From Actinoplanes philippinensis (lineage in GTDB: Bacteria; Actinomycetota; Actinomycetes; Mycobacteriales; Micromonosporaceae), in NCBI RefSeq assembly GCF_900113015.1, contig NZ_FONV01000015.1:124001-188000 (forward strand): a stretch of DNA of 64,000 bases. The letters are read 5' to 3'. Both the position numbers and the translations under genes were made by a program. Of this stretch, positions 40,061 through 48,231 are shown piece after piece. The notes beneath the pieces are model-generated. The model was not told where the DNA came from. It saw nothing but the letters and a program-made list of their open reading frames with translations, and did no database searches. Within the stretch, counting starts at the first letter, position 1. Every line of letters starts with the position of its first letter.

Positions 40061-42976
40061 TTGATCACCGCCCAGCCTCGACTGGTCGTGAGCGCGCCGT
40101 CATCGGGTCACGGCAAGACGGCCATCGCCGTGGGACTGCTCGCTGCCCTCAGCGGCCGTGGCGTCCCGACGGCTGGTTTCAAGGTCGGCCCGGATCACAC
40201 CGACGCGGCGTATCTCGGCTTGGCCGCCGGCCGGCCCGGCCGCAACCTCGACCCGCGCCTGGTCGGTGCGCAGCGTGTCGCGCCGCTCTTCGCCCACGGC
40301 GCCTCCGGTGCGCAGGTCGCCGTCATCGAGGGCGCGATGGGTCTGTTCGACAGCCTCACCGGCCAGCCGGAGATCGACGGCACCGCCTCGGTCGCCGCCG
40401 CCCTGCGCGCGCCGGTGGTCCTGGTCGTCGACGTCGCCGCGATGGGCCACTCGCTGGCCGCGCTGGTGCACGGCTTCCGGATGTTCGACGAGATGGTCCA
40501 CCTCGGTGGTGTGATCCTCAACCGGGTCGCCTCGGACCGGCACGAGCAGATGCTGCGCAGCGCCATGGACGACATCGGCATGCCGGTGCTCGGCGCCCTG
40601 CACCGCGGTGACCTGCCCAATGCCCTCCCGGCCCGCACCCACGGCCTGGTCCCGGTGGCGCACCGGACCGTCGAGGCCGGGCGCGCGGTGCGCCGTCTCG
40701 GCGAGGCGGTCGCCGGTTCCCTCGACATCGAGCGCCTGGTGGCGCTGGCCTCGTCCGCGCCGCCGATCCCGGGCCCGATCTGGACCCCGTCTGAGGCGGC
40801 CGGCGAGCAGCAGTTCGATCACCGGCCGGTGATCGCCCTGGCCGGGGGCCAGGGCGCCCCCTACACCTACGTGGAGACGGCCGAGCTGCTCACCGCCGCG
40901 GGCGCGGACGTCGCGGTGGTCGATCCGCTGCGCGACGAGGCACTGCCGCCGGGCACGCGGGCGCTGGTGGTGGGCGCGGGGCTTCCCGAGGGGTACGCGG
41001 AAGAGCTCTCCGCCAACCGCCGGCTCTGCGCGGCCGTCGCCCAGTTCGCCCGGGACGGCTGGCCGGTGATCGCCGAGGGCGTCGCGCTGCCGTGGCTGGG
41101 CCACGAGCTGGACGGCCGCCCGATGTGCGGTGTGCTGGACGCCACCGCGACCACCGCCGAGCAGACCGTCGCCGGGTATCGCGAGGCAACCGCCCCCGGC
41201 ACGTCCGTGCTGGCTCCGGCCGGCGCCCGGATCACCGGTTACAAGCAGCACCGGGCGGTCGTCACCCCGCGTGCCGGCAACAGCCCCGCCTGGACCTGGT
41301 CGGGCGGCAACCCGGAGGGCTTCGTCTGGCGGCAGGTCCACGCCTCCCAGCTGGGGCTGCACTGGGCAGCCGCCCCGGAGATCGCCCGCCGCCTGGTCGC
41401 CGCCGCCCACGCCGGCCCGCCCGGTTCCGGCAACTCCGGCGGCGCGTCGCAGGGCCAGTCCGGCCCGCACAGCGCCGGTGCCCACGGTCCTGCCGGTTCG
41501 CCGGGCTCCGGCGGCTCGCACGGCCCGGCCGGGTCCCCGGCCGGCCCCGGCCAGCCGAGTTCGATGCCGCCCGGCATGCCCGGTGGCCCTCCGGTGGGGA
41601 TGCCGTCGGCCCCGCCCGCGATGCCGCCACAGGGGGTTCCCGTCGGTCAGGGTTCGCCCGGCGCTCCGCTCGGCCCGCCGCCCGGCATGCTGCACGAGCC
41701 CGGCTCGGTGCCTCCCGGCCAGCCGATTCCCGGCTCCGGCATCCCCGGCGGAAGCGGTCCGGGTTCGGGCATCCCGGCGCCCGGCACTGCCAATCCGGGG
41801 TACGGTCCAGCCGCCCCACCGATGCCGCCGGGCATGTCCGCCGGCCCCGGCAACGGTGTGCCCGGCCAGCAGGGCCCGGCCAGTCAGCAGCCGTTGTCCG
41901 GCCAGGTGCTGCCGCCGTTGCCGGGATACCACGGCCACTCGTCGTCCGACAGCCGGCCGCCGCTCACCGGCCAGGTGCTGCCGCCCCTGCCCGACTACCA
42001 CGGCCAGTCCGATTTCCACGGGCCGGCCGGCAATCGCGACCAGTCCGAGTTCCCCGGGGACGACTTCCACGGGTCACCGGATTTCCGAGGGCAGAACGGC
42101 CCGGCGGACTATCCGGGCCAGCAGGATTTCCACGGACAGCCCGGCAGCCACGGTCCGTCCGACTTCCGGGACCGGCCGGATCTCCACGGCTTGCGGGACG
42201 ACCACGGCCAGCCCGCTTTCCGCGACCAGTCCGACTTCCGCGGTCAGCCCGACTTCCCGGGCCGGCCCCCATTCCAGGGCCGACCCGATTTCCACGGCTC
42301 CCCAAGCGATCGTGACCAGCCCAGCTTCCAGCCTCGATCCGACTTCCACGGCCAGCCGGGCGACCGGGGTCCGTCCGATTTCCATGGCCAGCCGGGCGAC
42401 CGGGGTCCGTCCGATTTCCATGGCCAGCCGGGCGACCGGGGTCCGTCCGATTTCCATGGCCAGCCGGGCGACCGGGGTCAATCCGACTTCCACGGCCAGT
42501 TGGGCGACCGGGGTCAATCCGACTTCCACGGCCAGTTGGGGGACCGCGGGCAGTCTGACTTCCGCGGGCCGTCCGACTACCCCGGGCAGGGCGGCGACCA
42601 CGGTCAGCGCGACTTCGCGGCGCAGCCGGACTATCGCGGCCCGTCCGAGTTCCCCGGCCAGCCCGGCAGCCATGGGCAATCCGACTTTCCGGGCCAGACA
42701 GACGGCCACGGCCAGCCGGGTGGCTTCGGACCGACCGGCGGAAACGGTCAGCCCGGCAACGGGTTGTCCGGCGGAAACGGTCAGCCCGGTGGGAACGGGC
42801 AGCCGGGGCACGGGTCGTCCGGTGCGAACGGCCAGGCGGGGCACGGCCAGCCCGGCGGCCACGGACCGGCGGGCGGGCACGGTCCGGGCACGTCTCCCGG
42901 GGCGGGACAGCATCCCGCACCGGGGTCGCAGGGCGGTCCCGACGGCCACACCGCGGACCTCTCCATGCACACCTGA
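40061..42976 (+). CDS. cobB: CobB-like cobyrinate a,c-diamide synthase with long repeat tail
   Basis: Residues 1-450 follow cobyrinate/hydrogenobyrinate a,c-diamide synthase: P-loop VVSAPSSGHGKTAIAVGLL, GFKVGPDHTDAAYLGLA, GRPGRNLDPRLVG, VAVIEGAMGLFDSLTG and, at the glutaminase end, EGFVWRQVHASQLGLHWAA. The nucleophile block AECGGLMYL of the family reads AEGVALPWL here, so the catalytic Cys is absent, and GHEFHYS is GYKQH. Either the enzyme uses free ammonia or it no longer makes the diamide. About 518 further residues are Gly/Pro/Gln-rich, first PPGMP-like, then DFHG(Q)PGDRG repeats, then GGNGQPG. TTG 40061 with GGGGGAG ahead is my preferred start; GTG 40028 is possible. The fold is sure, the activity is not. 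Confidence 0.8.
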   Translation: MITAQPRLVVSAPSSGHGKTAIAVGLLAALSGRGVPTAGFKVGPDHTDAAYLGLAAGRPGRNLDPRLVGAQRVAPLFAHGASGAQVAVIEGAMGLFDSLTGQPEIDGTASVAAALRAPVVLVVDVAAMGHSLAALVHGFRMFDEMVHLGGVILNRVASDRHEQMLRSAMDDIGMPVLGALHRGDLPNALPARTHGLVPVAHRTVEAGRAVRRLGEAVAGSLDIERLVALASSAPPIPGPIWTPSEAAGEQQFDHRPVIALAGGQGAPYTYVETAELLTAAGADVAVVDPLRDEALPPGTRALVVGAGLPEGYAEELSANRRLCAAVAQFARDGWPVIAEGVALPWLGHELDGRPMCGVLDATATTAEQTVAGYREATAPGTSVLAPAGARITGYKQHRAVVTPRAGNSPAWTWSGGNPEGFVWRQVHASQLGLHWAAAPEIARRLVAAAHAGPPGSGNSGGASQGQSGPHSAGAHGPAGSPGSGGSHGPAGSPAGPGQPSSMPPGMPGGPPVGMPSAPPAMPPQGVPVGQGSPGAPLGPPPGMLHEPGSVPPGQPIPGSGIPGGSGPGSGIPAPGTANPGYGPAAPPMPPGMSAGPGNGVPGQQGPASQQPLSGQVLPPLPGYHGHSSSDSRPPLTGQVLPPLPDYHGQSDFHGPAGNRDQSEFPGDDFHGSPDFRGQNGPADYPGQQDFHGQPGSHGPSDFRDRPDLHGLRDDHGQPAFRDQSDFRGQPDFPGRPPFQGRPDFHGSPSDRDQPSFQPRSDFHGQPGDRGPSDFHGQPGDRGPSDFHGQPGDRGPSDFHGQPGDRGQSDFHGQLGDRGQSDFHGQLGDRGQSDFRGPSDYPGQGGDHGQRDFAAQPDYRGPSEFPGQPGSHGQSDFPGQTDGHGQPGGFGPTGGNGQPGNGLSGGNGQPGGNGQPGHGSSGANGQAGHGQPGGHGPAGGHGPGTSPGAGQHPAPGSQGGPDGHTADLSMHT
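42338..42553 (+). repeat. Six 36-bp in-frame tandem repeats
   Basis: Units start at 42338, 42374, 42410, 42446, 42482 and 42518. Each encodes SDFHGQ(P/L)GDRG(P/Q). Units 2 and 3 are identical, unit 4 differs only in its last bases, so expansion is recent. More degenerate DFxG units extend from about 42000 to 42720. Confidence 0.95.
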
Positions 42977-43034
42977 TCGATCCGGTCGCCGGAAGCGGCC
43001 CAGCGTGCGAAAGGTCGATCCGCCACCTGAGAAA

Positions 43035-43057
43035 TTGTCGTACCCCCCTCGTACGGT
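43035..43057 (+). promoter_or_regulatory. RecA-NDp (PafBC-type) DNA-damage promoter
   Basis: TTGTCGTAC, eight bases, then TACGGT. This matches the LexA-independent damage promoter of mycobacteria, TTGTC-(RGTG)-N8-TANNNT, in the TTGTC block, spacing and minus-ten. A ribosome site GGAGGAG and GTG start follow 30 bp later. TTGTCGTA also recurs inverted as TACGACAA at 43064-43071. Confidence 0.7.
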
Positions 43058-43086
43058 GAGGTCTACGACAACCGAAGGAGGAGATC

Positions 43087-43719
43087 GTGGCCGATCGTGT
43101 GCCGCTGGATTTCGACCCGCCGGTTCGTCAGATCAGAGCGCTGCTGCTGGGTGTCGACGACCGCGATCTCGCCGCGCCGACCCCATGCCCGGACTGGACG
43201 GTCGCGGCCCTGCTCGATCATCTGATGGGCCTCTCCACCGCCTTCACGATGGCCGCCCGCAAACGCGCCGGCGTGCCGGGCACCGACGGCCCACCGCCCC
43301 AGCCTTCGGCCGGGCATCTGTCACCACACTGGCGCAGCCGTCTTCCGGTGCTCCTGGCCGACCTGGCCATCGCCTGGCGTGACCCGGCCGCCTGGACCGG
43401 CACGGCACTGGCCGGCGGCGTCACCCTGCCGGCCACCGCGATGGGCGCCGTCGCGATGAATGAGTTGATCATGCACGGGTGGGATCTGGCCCGCGCCACC
43501 GAGCAGGACTACGCGGCCGATCCCCGTGCCCTCGAGGTGCTCGTCGAGTTCCTGGCCCAGGGCCCGGCCGACGGCACGCCCGGCCTGTTCGGCCCCCGGT
43601 TCCCGGTCGACGCCGAGGAGGATCTCCTGCTCAGAGCGGTCGGCCTGGCCGGTCGCGACCCGTCCTGGCGACCACCCCGCCGCCGTCCCGCGACGGCCCG
43701 CGCCGCGACCGGAGGCTGA
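43087..43719 (+). CDS. TIGR03086-family metal-binding (DinB/MDMPI-like) protein
   Basis: Helical-bundle protein of 210 residues. VRQIRALLLGVDDRDLAAPTPCPDWTVAALLDHLMG is the classic opening of the mycothiol-dependent/DinB-like TIGR03086 group, with metal His in LLDHLMG and a later His in NELIMHGWDLARAT. Such proteins bind a divalent metal and often use mycothiol as co-substrate, for isomerisation or detoxification; the exact reaction is unknown. GTG start with GGAGGAG six bases ahead. The DNA-damage-type promoter upstream is notable because the fold family is named after a damage-inducible Bacillus protein. Confidence 0.88.
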   Translation: MADRVPLDFDPPVRQIRALLLGVDDRDLAAPTPCPDWTVAALLDHLMGLSTAFTMAARKRAGVPGTDGPPPQPSAGHLSPHWRSRLPVLLADLAIAWRDPAAWTGTALAGGVTLPATAMGAVAMNELIMHGWDLARATEQDYAADPRALEVLVEFLAQGPADGTPGLFGPRFPVDAEEDLLLRAVGLAGRDPSWRPPRRRPATARAATGG

Positions 43720-43764
43720 CCCCGGTCCGGCGGCGGGCGTGGTGGGCGCGGCTTCTGCGAGCTG

Positions 43765-45909
43765 CTACCAGACGTACTTGTCGGCGGGGGGTTTGAAATC
43801 TTCTCTCGGTTTGCCCTTGAGGGCATCACGCAAGGTCTGAGCGACAGTGTATTTCGACATGGTCGAGCGGCCCGACCCGACCAGGTGTTCCGGATTGTCC
43901 GGGTCGGCGACGAAGGCCGACGCCGCCAGCTGCGGGGTGTATCCGCTGAACCACGCGGTCTTGTTGCCGTCGGTGGTGCCGCTCTTGCCGGCGATCGGCC
44001 GCCCGATGGTGCCGTAGACCATCGACGACGTGCCCCAGCCGCCGCAGCCGCCGCGGGCCGAGCCGTATCCGGTGACGCAGCGGGCCGCGTCGGTGGCCGC
44101 ACGGGCGACGTTCGCCTTGATCTCCTGGTGGCACCGGGGTTCGGCGATGAGCCGGTCCTGGTAAAGGGCGTTCGACCCGTCGGGGTTGCGGATGCTGAGG
44201 ACGGGCAGCGGCTCACAGAATTCGCCCTCGGCGGCGAGGGTGGCGAAGACGTTGGCCATCTCGACCGGGGTGGCGTCGCTGACCCCGAGGGTGAAGGCGC
44301 CCCAGCCGGAGGCGTGCTCCTTGGTGGCGAGCTTGCGGTCGATGTCGGTGCGCCAGCGCAGTCCGAGACGTTCGGCCATGCGGACCGCCTTCTCCGAGCC
44401 GATCCGCTGTTCGAGCTGCACGAAATACGTGTTGACCGACTTGCCGAAACCGGTCCACATGTTCTGGTTGCCGGTCATCGACTTGCTGGAGTTCTTGGGG
44501 CACCAGTAGATGCCACAGGTGGCCGGCCCGGGCGCGGTGATGTAACGGGAGACGAACCGTTGCGGGGCGTAGAAGGAGGTGGACAGCGGCAGGCCTTCTT
44601 CGAGAGCGGCCAGCATCGTGAAGATCTTGAAGGTGGATCCGGCCTGGTAACCGGCCATGTCGCCGCCGCCGAGCAGCGGGTTCACGGTGTTCGGGTAATT
44701 GCCTTTGACGTCGTCGTCCTGACGCCAGTCGCTGTGCCGGCCGTTCTTCTCCTGGTCCAGGGAGTAGGTGCGGTTCACCGCCATGCTGAGCACCCGCCCG
44801 GTGCCGGGCTGCACGACGACCTGTCCGTGGGCGATGGCGCTGGTCTTCCTCTCCTTCTCCAGGACGTGCTGCATGGCGTACCGCTGGATCTTGGGGTCGA
44901 TGGAGGTGACCACCCGGTATCCGCCGCGGCGCAGATTCTCCTCGCGTTCCAGCGGGGTCCGGCCGAAAGCCGGCTGTTCGCGCCACCAGCTGGTGAAGTA
45001 ATCGCAGAAGAAGCCCCAGTCGTTGTGCTTGGGGGCGACAGAGATGCAACCGTTCGGCGGCGTGCTGAGCTTCAGTTTGATCTTCGACTTCTTGGCGGAG
45101 GTGGCCTGTTCGGCGGTGATCGCGTTGCTCTTCAGCATCTGGTCGATGACGTAATTGCGCCGGTCCAGGGCGGCCTTCTGGTTCTTGGTGGCCGGGTCGT
45201 AGGCGGACGGCGCCTTGACCAGCCCGGCGATGAGCGCCGCCTCGGTGAGGCCGAGATCACGCGGCGCCTTGGAGAAGAAGATCTGCGACGCCGCGAAGAT
45301 GCCGTAGGCACGATGCCCGTAATAGGCGGCGTTGAGGTACCGCTCGAGGATCTCCTCCTTGCTGAGCCGCTGTTCCACCTCGATGGCGAGCCGCATCTCG
45401 CGGAGTTTGCGGGCGGCGGTCTGCTCGGTGGCTTCGAGAGCCTCCTGCGGGGTGCGGGCGCTGTCGCGCAACGCCATCCGGACGTATTGCATGGTCAGCG
45501 TGGACGCGCCCTGGGAGACGCCGCCGGCTTTCTGGTTGGCGACGAAGGCCCGGGCCACGCCTTTGGCGTCGACACCGTGATGCTCGTAGAAGCGGGAGTC
45601 CTCGGAGGCCACGATCGCCTTGATCACGTACGGCGACATGTCCTTGAGGGCGACGTGTTTGCGGTGCTCCTCGTAGAACATCGTGAGCAGGGTCTTGCCG
45701 TCACCGGCGTAGACGTAGGTGGTCTGGGCCGGGGGGAGTTCGGTGAGCTGCTCGGGCATGCTCTCGAGAGCTTCGGCGCCGGCCTTGACACCCATGCCGG
45801 CCAGCGCGGCGAACGGGTAGGACAGGCCGGTGATGACCAGGCCCGCGATGAGCCCGGCCCGGATCAGGAGGGCGACTCTTCCGGCTACGGTGAGGTGTCG
45901 GTTCGTCAC
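43765..45909 (-). CDS. Bifunctional penicillin-binding protein (class A PBP)
   Basis: Peptidoglycan polymerase and cross-linker, 714 residues, one N-terminal anchor helix (VALLIRAGLIAGLVITGLSY). The GT51 transglycosylase domain has the catalytic Glu in VASEDSRFYEHHGVD, GASTLTMQYVRM and EERYLNAAYYGHRAYG-like motifs. The transpeptidase domain has the acylated Ser in AGSTFKIFTML (SxxK), SVNTYFVQLE (SxN) and AGKSGTTDGNKTAWFSGYTP (KSGT). It resembles mycobacterial PonA. The start is set at GTG 45909, preceded by TACCGT-N6, so probably leaderless; an ATG at 45984 would collide with cobC. It is divergent from cobC. Confidence 0.92.
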   Translation of the reverse strand: MTNRHLTVAGRVALLIRAGLIAGLVITGLSYPFAALAGMGVKAGAEALESMPEQLTELPPAQTTYVYAGDGKTLLTMFYEEHRKHVALKDMSPYVIKAIVASEDSRFYEHHGVDAKGVARAFVANQKAGGVSQGASTLTMQYVRMALRDSARTPQEALEATEQTAARKLREMRLAIEVEQRLSKEEILERYLNAAYYGHRAYGIFAASQIFFSKAPRDLGLTEAALIAGLVKAPSAYDPATKNQKAALDRRNYVIDQMLKSNAITAEQATSAKKSKIKLKLSTPPNGCISVAPKHNDWGFFCDYFTSWWREQPAFGRTPLEREENLRRGGYRVVTSIDPKIQRYAMQHVLEKERKTSAIAHGQVVVQPGTGRVLSMAVNRTYSLDQEKNGRHSDWRQDDDVKGNYPNTVNPLLGGGDMAGYQAGSTFKIFTMLAALEEGLPLSTSFYAPQRFVSRYITAPGPATCGIYWCPKNSSKSMTGNQNMWTGFGKSVNTYFVQLEQRIGSEKAVRMAERLGLRWRTDIDRKLATKEHASGWGAFTLGVSDATPVEMANVFATLAAEGEFCEPLPVLSIRNPDGSNALYQDRLIAEPRCHQEIKANVARAATDAARCVTGYGSARGGCGGWGTSSMVYGTIGRPIAGKSGTTDGNKTAWFSGYTPQLAASAFVADPDNPEHLVGSGRSTMSKYTVAQTLRDALKGKPREDFKPPADKYVW

Positions 45910-45993
45910 TCTTTGACGGTATGGCCAAAGCTGCTCATGTTCGGACGGAACGGCCGAAGTCAGGCGTGCCACCGGGTCCGGCATGCTGAGCCC

Positions 45994-47046
45994 ATGAGTT
46001 TCGACCTCGATCATCACGGCGACGCCGAGGTGGGTGCGGGCCTGATCGATCTCGCGGTCAACGTGCGGCACCAGGCCATGCCCGGCTGGCTGGCGGATCC
46101 GATCGCGGCGTCGCTGGGCTCGCTCTCGGCGTACCCGGACGAGCGCGGCGCCACCGCGGCCGTCGCCGCACGGCACCGCCGGGACCCGGCAGAAGTGCTG
46201 CTCACAGCCGGTGCGGCCCAGGCGTTCGTGCTGCTGGCCCAGGCGCTGCGCGGCGCCCGCCGGCCGGTCGTGGTGCATCCGCAGTTCACCGAGCCGGAGG
46301 CGGCGCTGCGCAACGCCGGCCACGAGGTCGAGCGGGTGATCCTGCGCGAGGCGGACGGCTTCCGGCTCGATCCGGGCCTGGTCCCCGAGGACGCCGATCT
46401 GGTCTTCGTGGGCAACCCGACCAACCCGACCTCGGTGCTGCACCCGGCCGCCGACGTGGCGAAACTGGCCCGCCCGGGCCGTGTGCTGGTGGTCGACGAG
46501 GCGTTCGCCGACACCACTTTCCGCGCCGGGGCGCCGGGAGAGCCGGAGTCGCTGGCCGAGCGCCGCGACCTGCCGGGCCTGGTGGTGCTGCGCAGCCTGA
46601 CCAAGACGTGGGGCCTGGCCGGCCTGCGGATCGGTTACGCGCTCGGCCCGGCCGATCTGCTGCGACGGCTGGCCGCCGCGCGGCCGCTGTGGGCGGTCTC
46701 CACGCCGGCGCTCGCCGCGGCGGCCGCCTGCGCGTCGCCGGTCGCGGTGGCGGCCGAGCGCGAGATCGCGGGGGCCCTCGCGGCCGAGCGCGCCCACTTG
46801 GTGGAACAGCTGCGGCGAGTGCCGAGCGTCACGGTTCCCGGCGATCCAGCGTCAGCCTTCGTTGCGGTACGCGTCCCGGGCGCCCAAGATGTCCGCGCTG
46901 ACCTGCGGAAACGTGGCTATGCGGTGCGCCGTGGCGACACCTTCCCGGGGCTGGGCCCGGATTGGCTCCGGATTGCGGTGCGCGACACTGCCACCACAGA
47001 CCGATTCGTGCAGACTCTGAGCGAAGTGATCGAGGAGCGACCGTGA
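45994..47046 (+). CDS. cobC: CobC-type PLP-dependent aminotransferase family protein
   Basis: Fold-type I PLP enzyme of 350 residues, like the Rv2231c CobC group linked to cobalamin synthesis and related to threonine-phosphate decarboxylase CobD of Salmonella, which makes aminopropanol phosphate for the nucleotide loop. The PLP Lys lies in VLRSLTKTWGLAGLRIGYALG, the Asp in VLVVDEAFADTTF, and the Asn in FVGNPTNPTSVLHP. N-terminal SFDLDHHGDAEVGAGLIDLAVN is typical. The stop overlaps the GTG of cobT by four bases. Decarboxylase versus aminotransferase activity cannot be decided from sequence. Confidence 0.9.
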   Translation: MSFDLDHHGDAEVGAGLIDLAVNVRHQAMPGWLADPIAASLGSLSAYPDERGATAAVAARHRRDPAEVLLTAGAAQAFVLLAQALRGARRPVVVHPQFTEPEAALRNAGHEVERVILREADGFRLDPGLVPEDADLVFVGNPTNPTSVLHPAADVAKLARPGRVLVVDEAFADTTFRAGAPGEPESLAERRDLPGLVVLRSLTKTWGLAGLRIGYALGPADLLRRLAAARPLWAVSTPALAAAAACASPVAVAAEREIAGALAAERAHLVEQLRRVPSVTVPGDPASAFVAVRVPGAQDVRADLRKRGYAVRRGDTFPGLGPDWLRIAVRDTATTDRFVQTLSEVIEERP

Positions 47047-48095
47047 CGCTGGAGACCACCCTGGCGGCCATCCGGCCCGCCGACGGCGAGGCGATGACCG
47101 CCGCCCGCGACCTGCAGGCCCGTCTCACCAAGCCGGCCGGCTCGCTGGGCGCTCTGGAGGAGTTGTCGGTGCGCCTGGCCGGGCTGGCCGGGGTGTGCCC
47201 GCCGCCGCTGCCCGAGCCGGCCACCGTCGCCGTCTTCGCCGGTGACCACGGGGTGCACGCCCAGCGGGTCAGCCCCTGGCCACAGGAGGTCACCGCGCAG
47301 ATGGTGGCCAACTTCGTGGCCGGTGGCGCCGTGGTCAACGCGTTCGCCCGGCAGACCGGCGCCGACGTCATGGTGGTCGACGTCGGGGTGGCGATCCCGC
47401 TGCACGGCGGCCCCAACCTGCTGGACGCCAACGTGCGGCGCGGCACCCGCGACATGACGGTGGGCCCGGCCCTGACCCGCGAGGAGGCCCTGGCCGCTGT
47501 CGAGGTCGGCATCCGGGTCGCCGAGACACTCGTCGAGCAGGGTGCGAAAGCGCTGCTCACCGGCGACATGGGCATCGCCAACACGACACCCGCGGCCGCG
47601 CTGATCGCGGCCTTCACCGGCGTGTCGGCGGGGGTGGTGACCGGTCGGGGCACCGGCATCGACGACGAGACCCTCGCGCACAAGGTCGCCGTGGTGACGG
47701 CCGCGCTGGACCGGCACTCCCCGGACCCGGCCGACCCGCTGGGCGTGCTCGCCACGGTCGGCGGCCTGGAGCACGCCGCGCTGACCGGGTTCATCCTCGG
47801 CGCCGCAGCGTGCCGGGTGCCGGTGATCGTCGACGGCGTGATCGCCGCCTCGGCCGCCGTCACCGCCGCGGCGTTCGCCCCCGACGCGGTGGCCGCGATG
47901 GTCGCCGGGCACCGTTCGGTCGAGCCGGGCGCCGGCATCGCGCTGGCCCACCTGGGCCTGGAGCCGCTTCTCGACCTCGGCATGCGCCTCGGCGAGGGCA
48001 GCGGAGCGGTGCTGGCCCTGCCCGTCGTCCAGGCCGCGGTGCGAGTGCTGCACGAGGTGGCGACGTTCGACTCGGCGGGGGTGTCGGAGAAATGA
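47043..48095 (+). CDS. cobT: Nicotinate-nucleotide-dimethylbenzimidazole phosphoribosyltransferase
   Basis: Activates the lower ligand of cobalamin by moving ribose phosphate from nicotinate mononucleotide to dimethylbenzimidazole, giving alpha-ribazole phosphate. Sequence landmarks: LTKPAGSLGALEELSVRLAG, VFAGDHGVHAQRVSPWP, EQGAKALLTGDMGIANTTPAAAL, VTGRGTGIDDE, FILGAAACRVPVIVDGVIAASAA, SVEPGAGIALAHLGLEPLLDLGMRLGEGSGA (cited in parts), where the Glu before GSGA is catalytic. Length 350. GTG start inside the cobC stop (GTGA). The C-terminal codons SAGVSEK recur just before cysG. Confidence 0.94.
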   Translation: MTLETTLAAIRPADGEAMTAARDLQARLTKPAGSLGALEELSVRLAGLAGVCPPPLPEPATVAVFAGDHGVHAQRVSPWPQEVTAQMVANFVAGGAVVNAFARQTGADVMVVDVGVAIPLHGGPNLLDANVRRGTRDMTVGPALTREEALAAVEVGIRVAETLVEQGAKALLTGDMGIANTTPAAALIAAFTGVSAGVVTGRGTGIDDETLAHKVAVVTAALDRHSPDPADPLGVLATVGGLEHAALTGFILGAAACRVPVIVDGVIAASAAVTAAAFAPDAVAAMVAGHRSVEPGAGIALAHLGLEPLLDLGMRLGEGSGAVLALPVVQAAVRVLHEVATFDSAGVSEK

Positions 48096-48208
48096 GCGAG
48101 GGGCCGCCCGCCGGGGGCACGCGGAGCCGCCGTCGAAGGCGCGCGGCCAGTCGGGGAATGGAGCGCGTCGCCGCCGTCGTAGGCGCGCGGGGAGTGTCGG
48201 GCAGATGA
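48092..48208 (+). CDS. Possible 38-residue Arg-rich peptide between cobT and cysG
   Basis: ATG overlaps the cobT stop (ATGA) with GGAG five bases before it. It reads MSEGPPAGGTRSRRRRRAA and ends GARGVSGR just where the next ATGA occurs. Basic and probably disordered. It may be only a spacer that keeps ribosomes moving from cobT to cysG; there is no family support. Confidence 0.35.
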   Translation: MSEGPPAGGTRSRRRRRAASRGMERVAAVVGARGVSGR

Positions 48209-48231
48209 GCGCGGGAGTGTCGGAGAAATGA
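48205..48231 (+). CDS. Eight-codon coupling ORF repeating the CobT C-terminus
   Basis: ATG AGC GCG GGA GTG TCG GAG AAA TGA encodes MSAGVSEK, repeating the last seven residues of CobT (SAGVSEK). It starts on the stop of the 38-residue frame and stops on the ATG of cysG, completing a chain of three ATGA overlaps. Confidence 0.35.
   Translation: MSAGVSEK

Noticed and set aside
40100-42070. A 656-codon minus-strand frame opposite the cobB-like gene
   Set aside because: No recognisable motif, and the plus strand encodes P-loop and other CobB blocks over the same bases.
42338-42553. Regular 36-bp repeats that might suggest a CRISPR array
   Set aside because: There are no unique spacers, the units are directly adjacent and in frame with the cobB-like gene, and no cas genes are present.
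43885-45993. Long N-terminal extension of the cobC frame
   Set aside because: It is antisense to the penicillin-binding protein gene and has no domain content; cobC starts at 45994.
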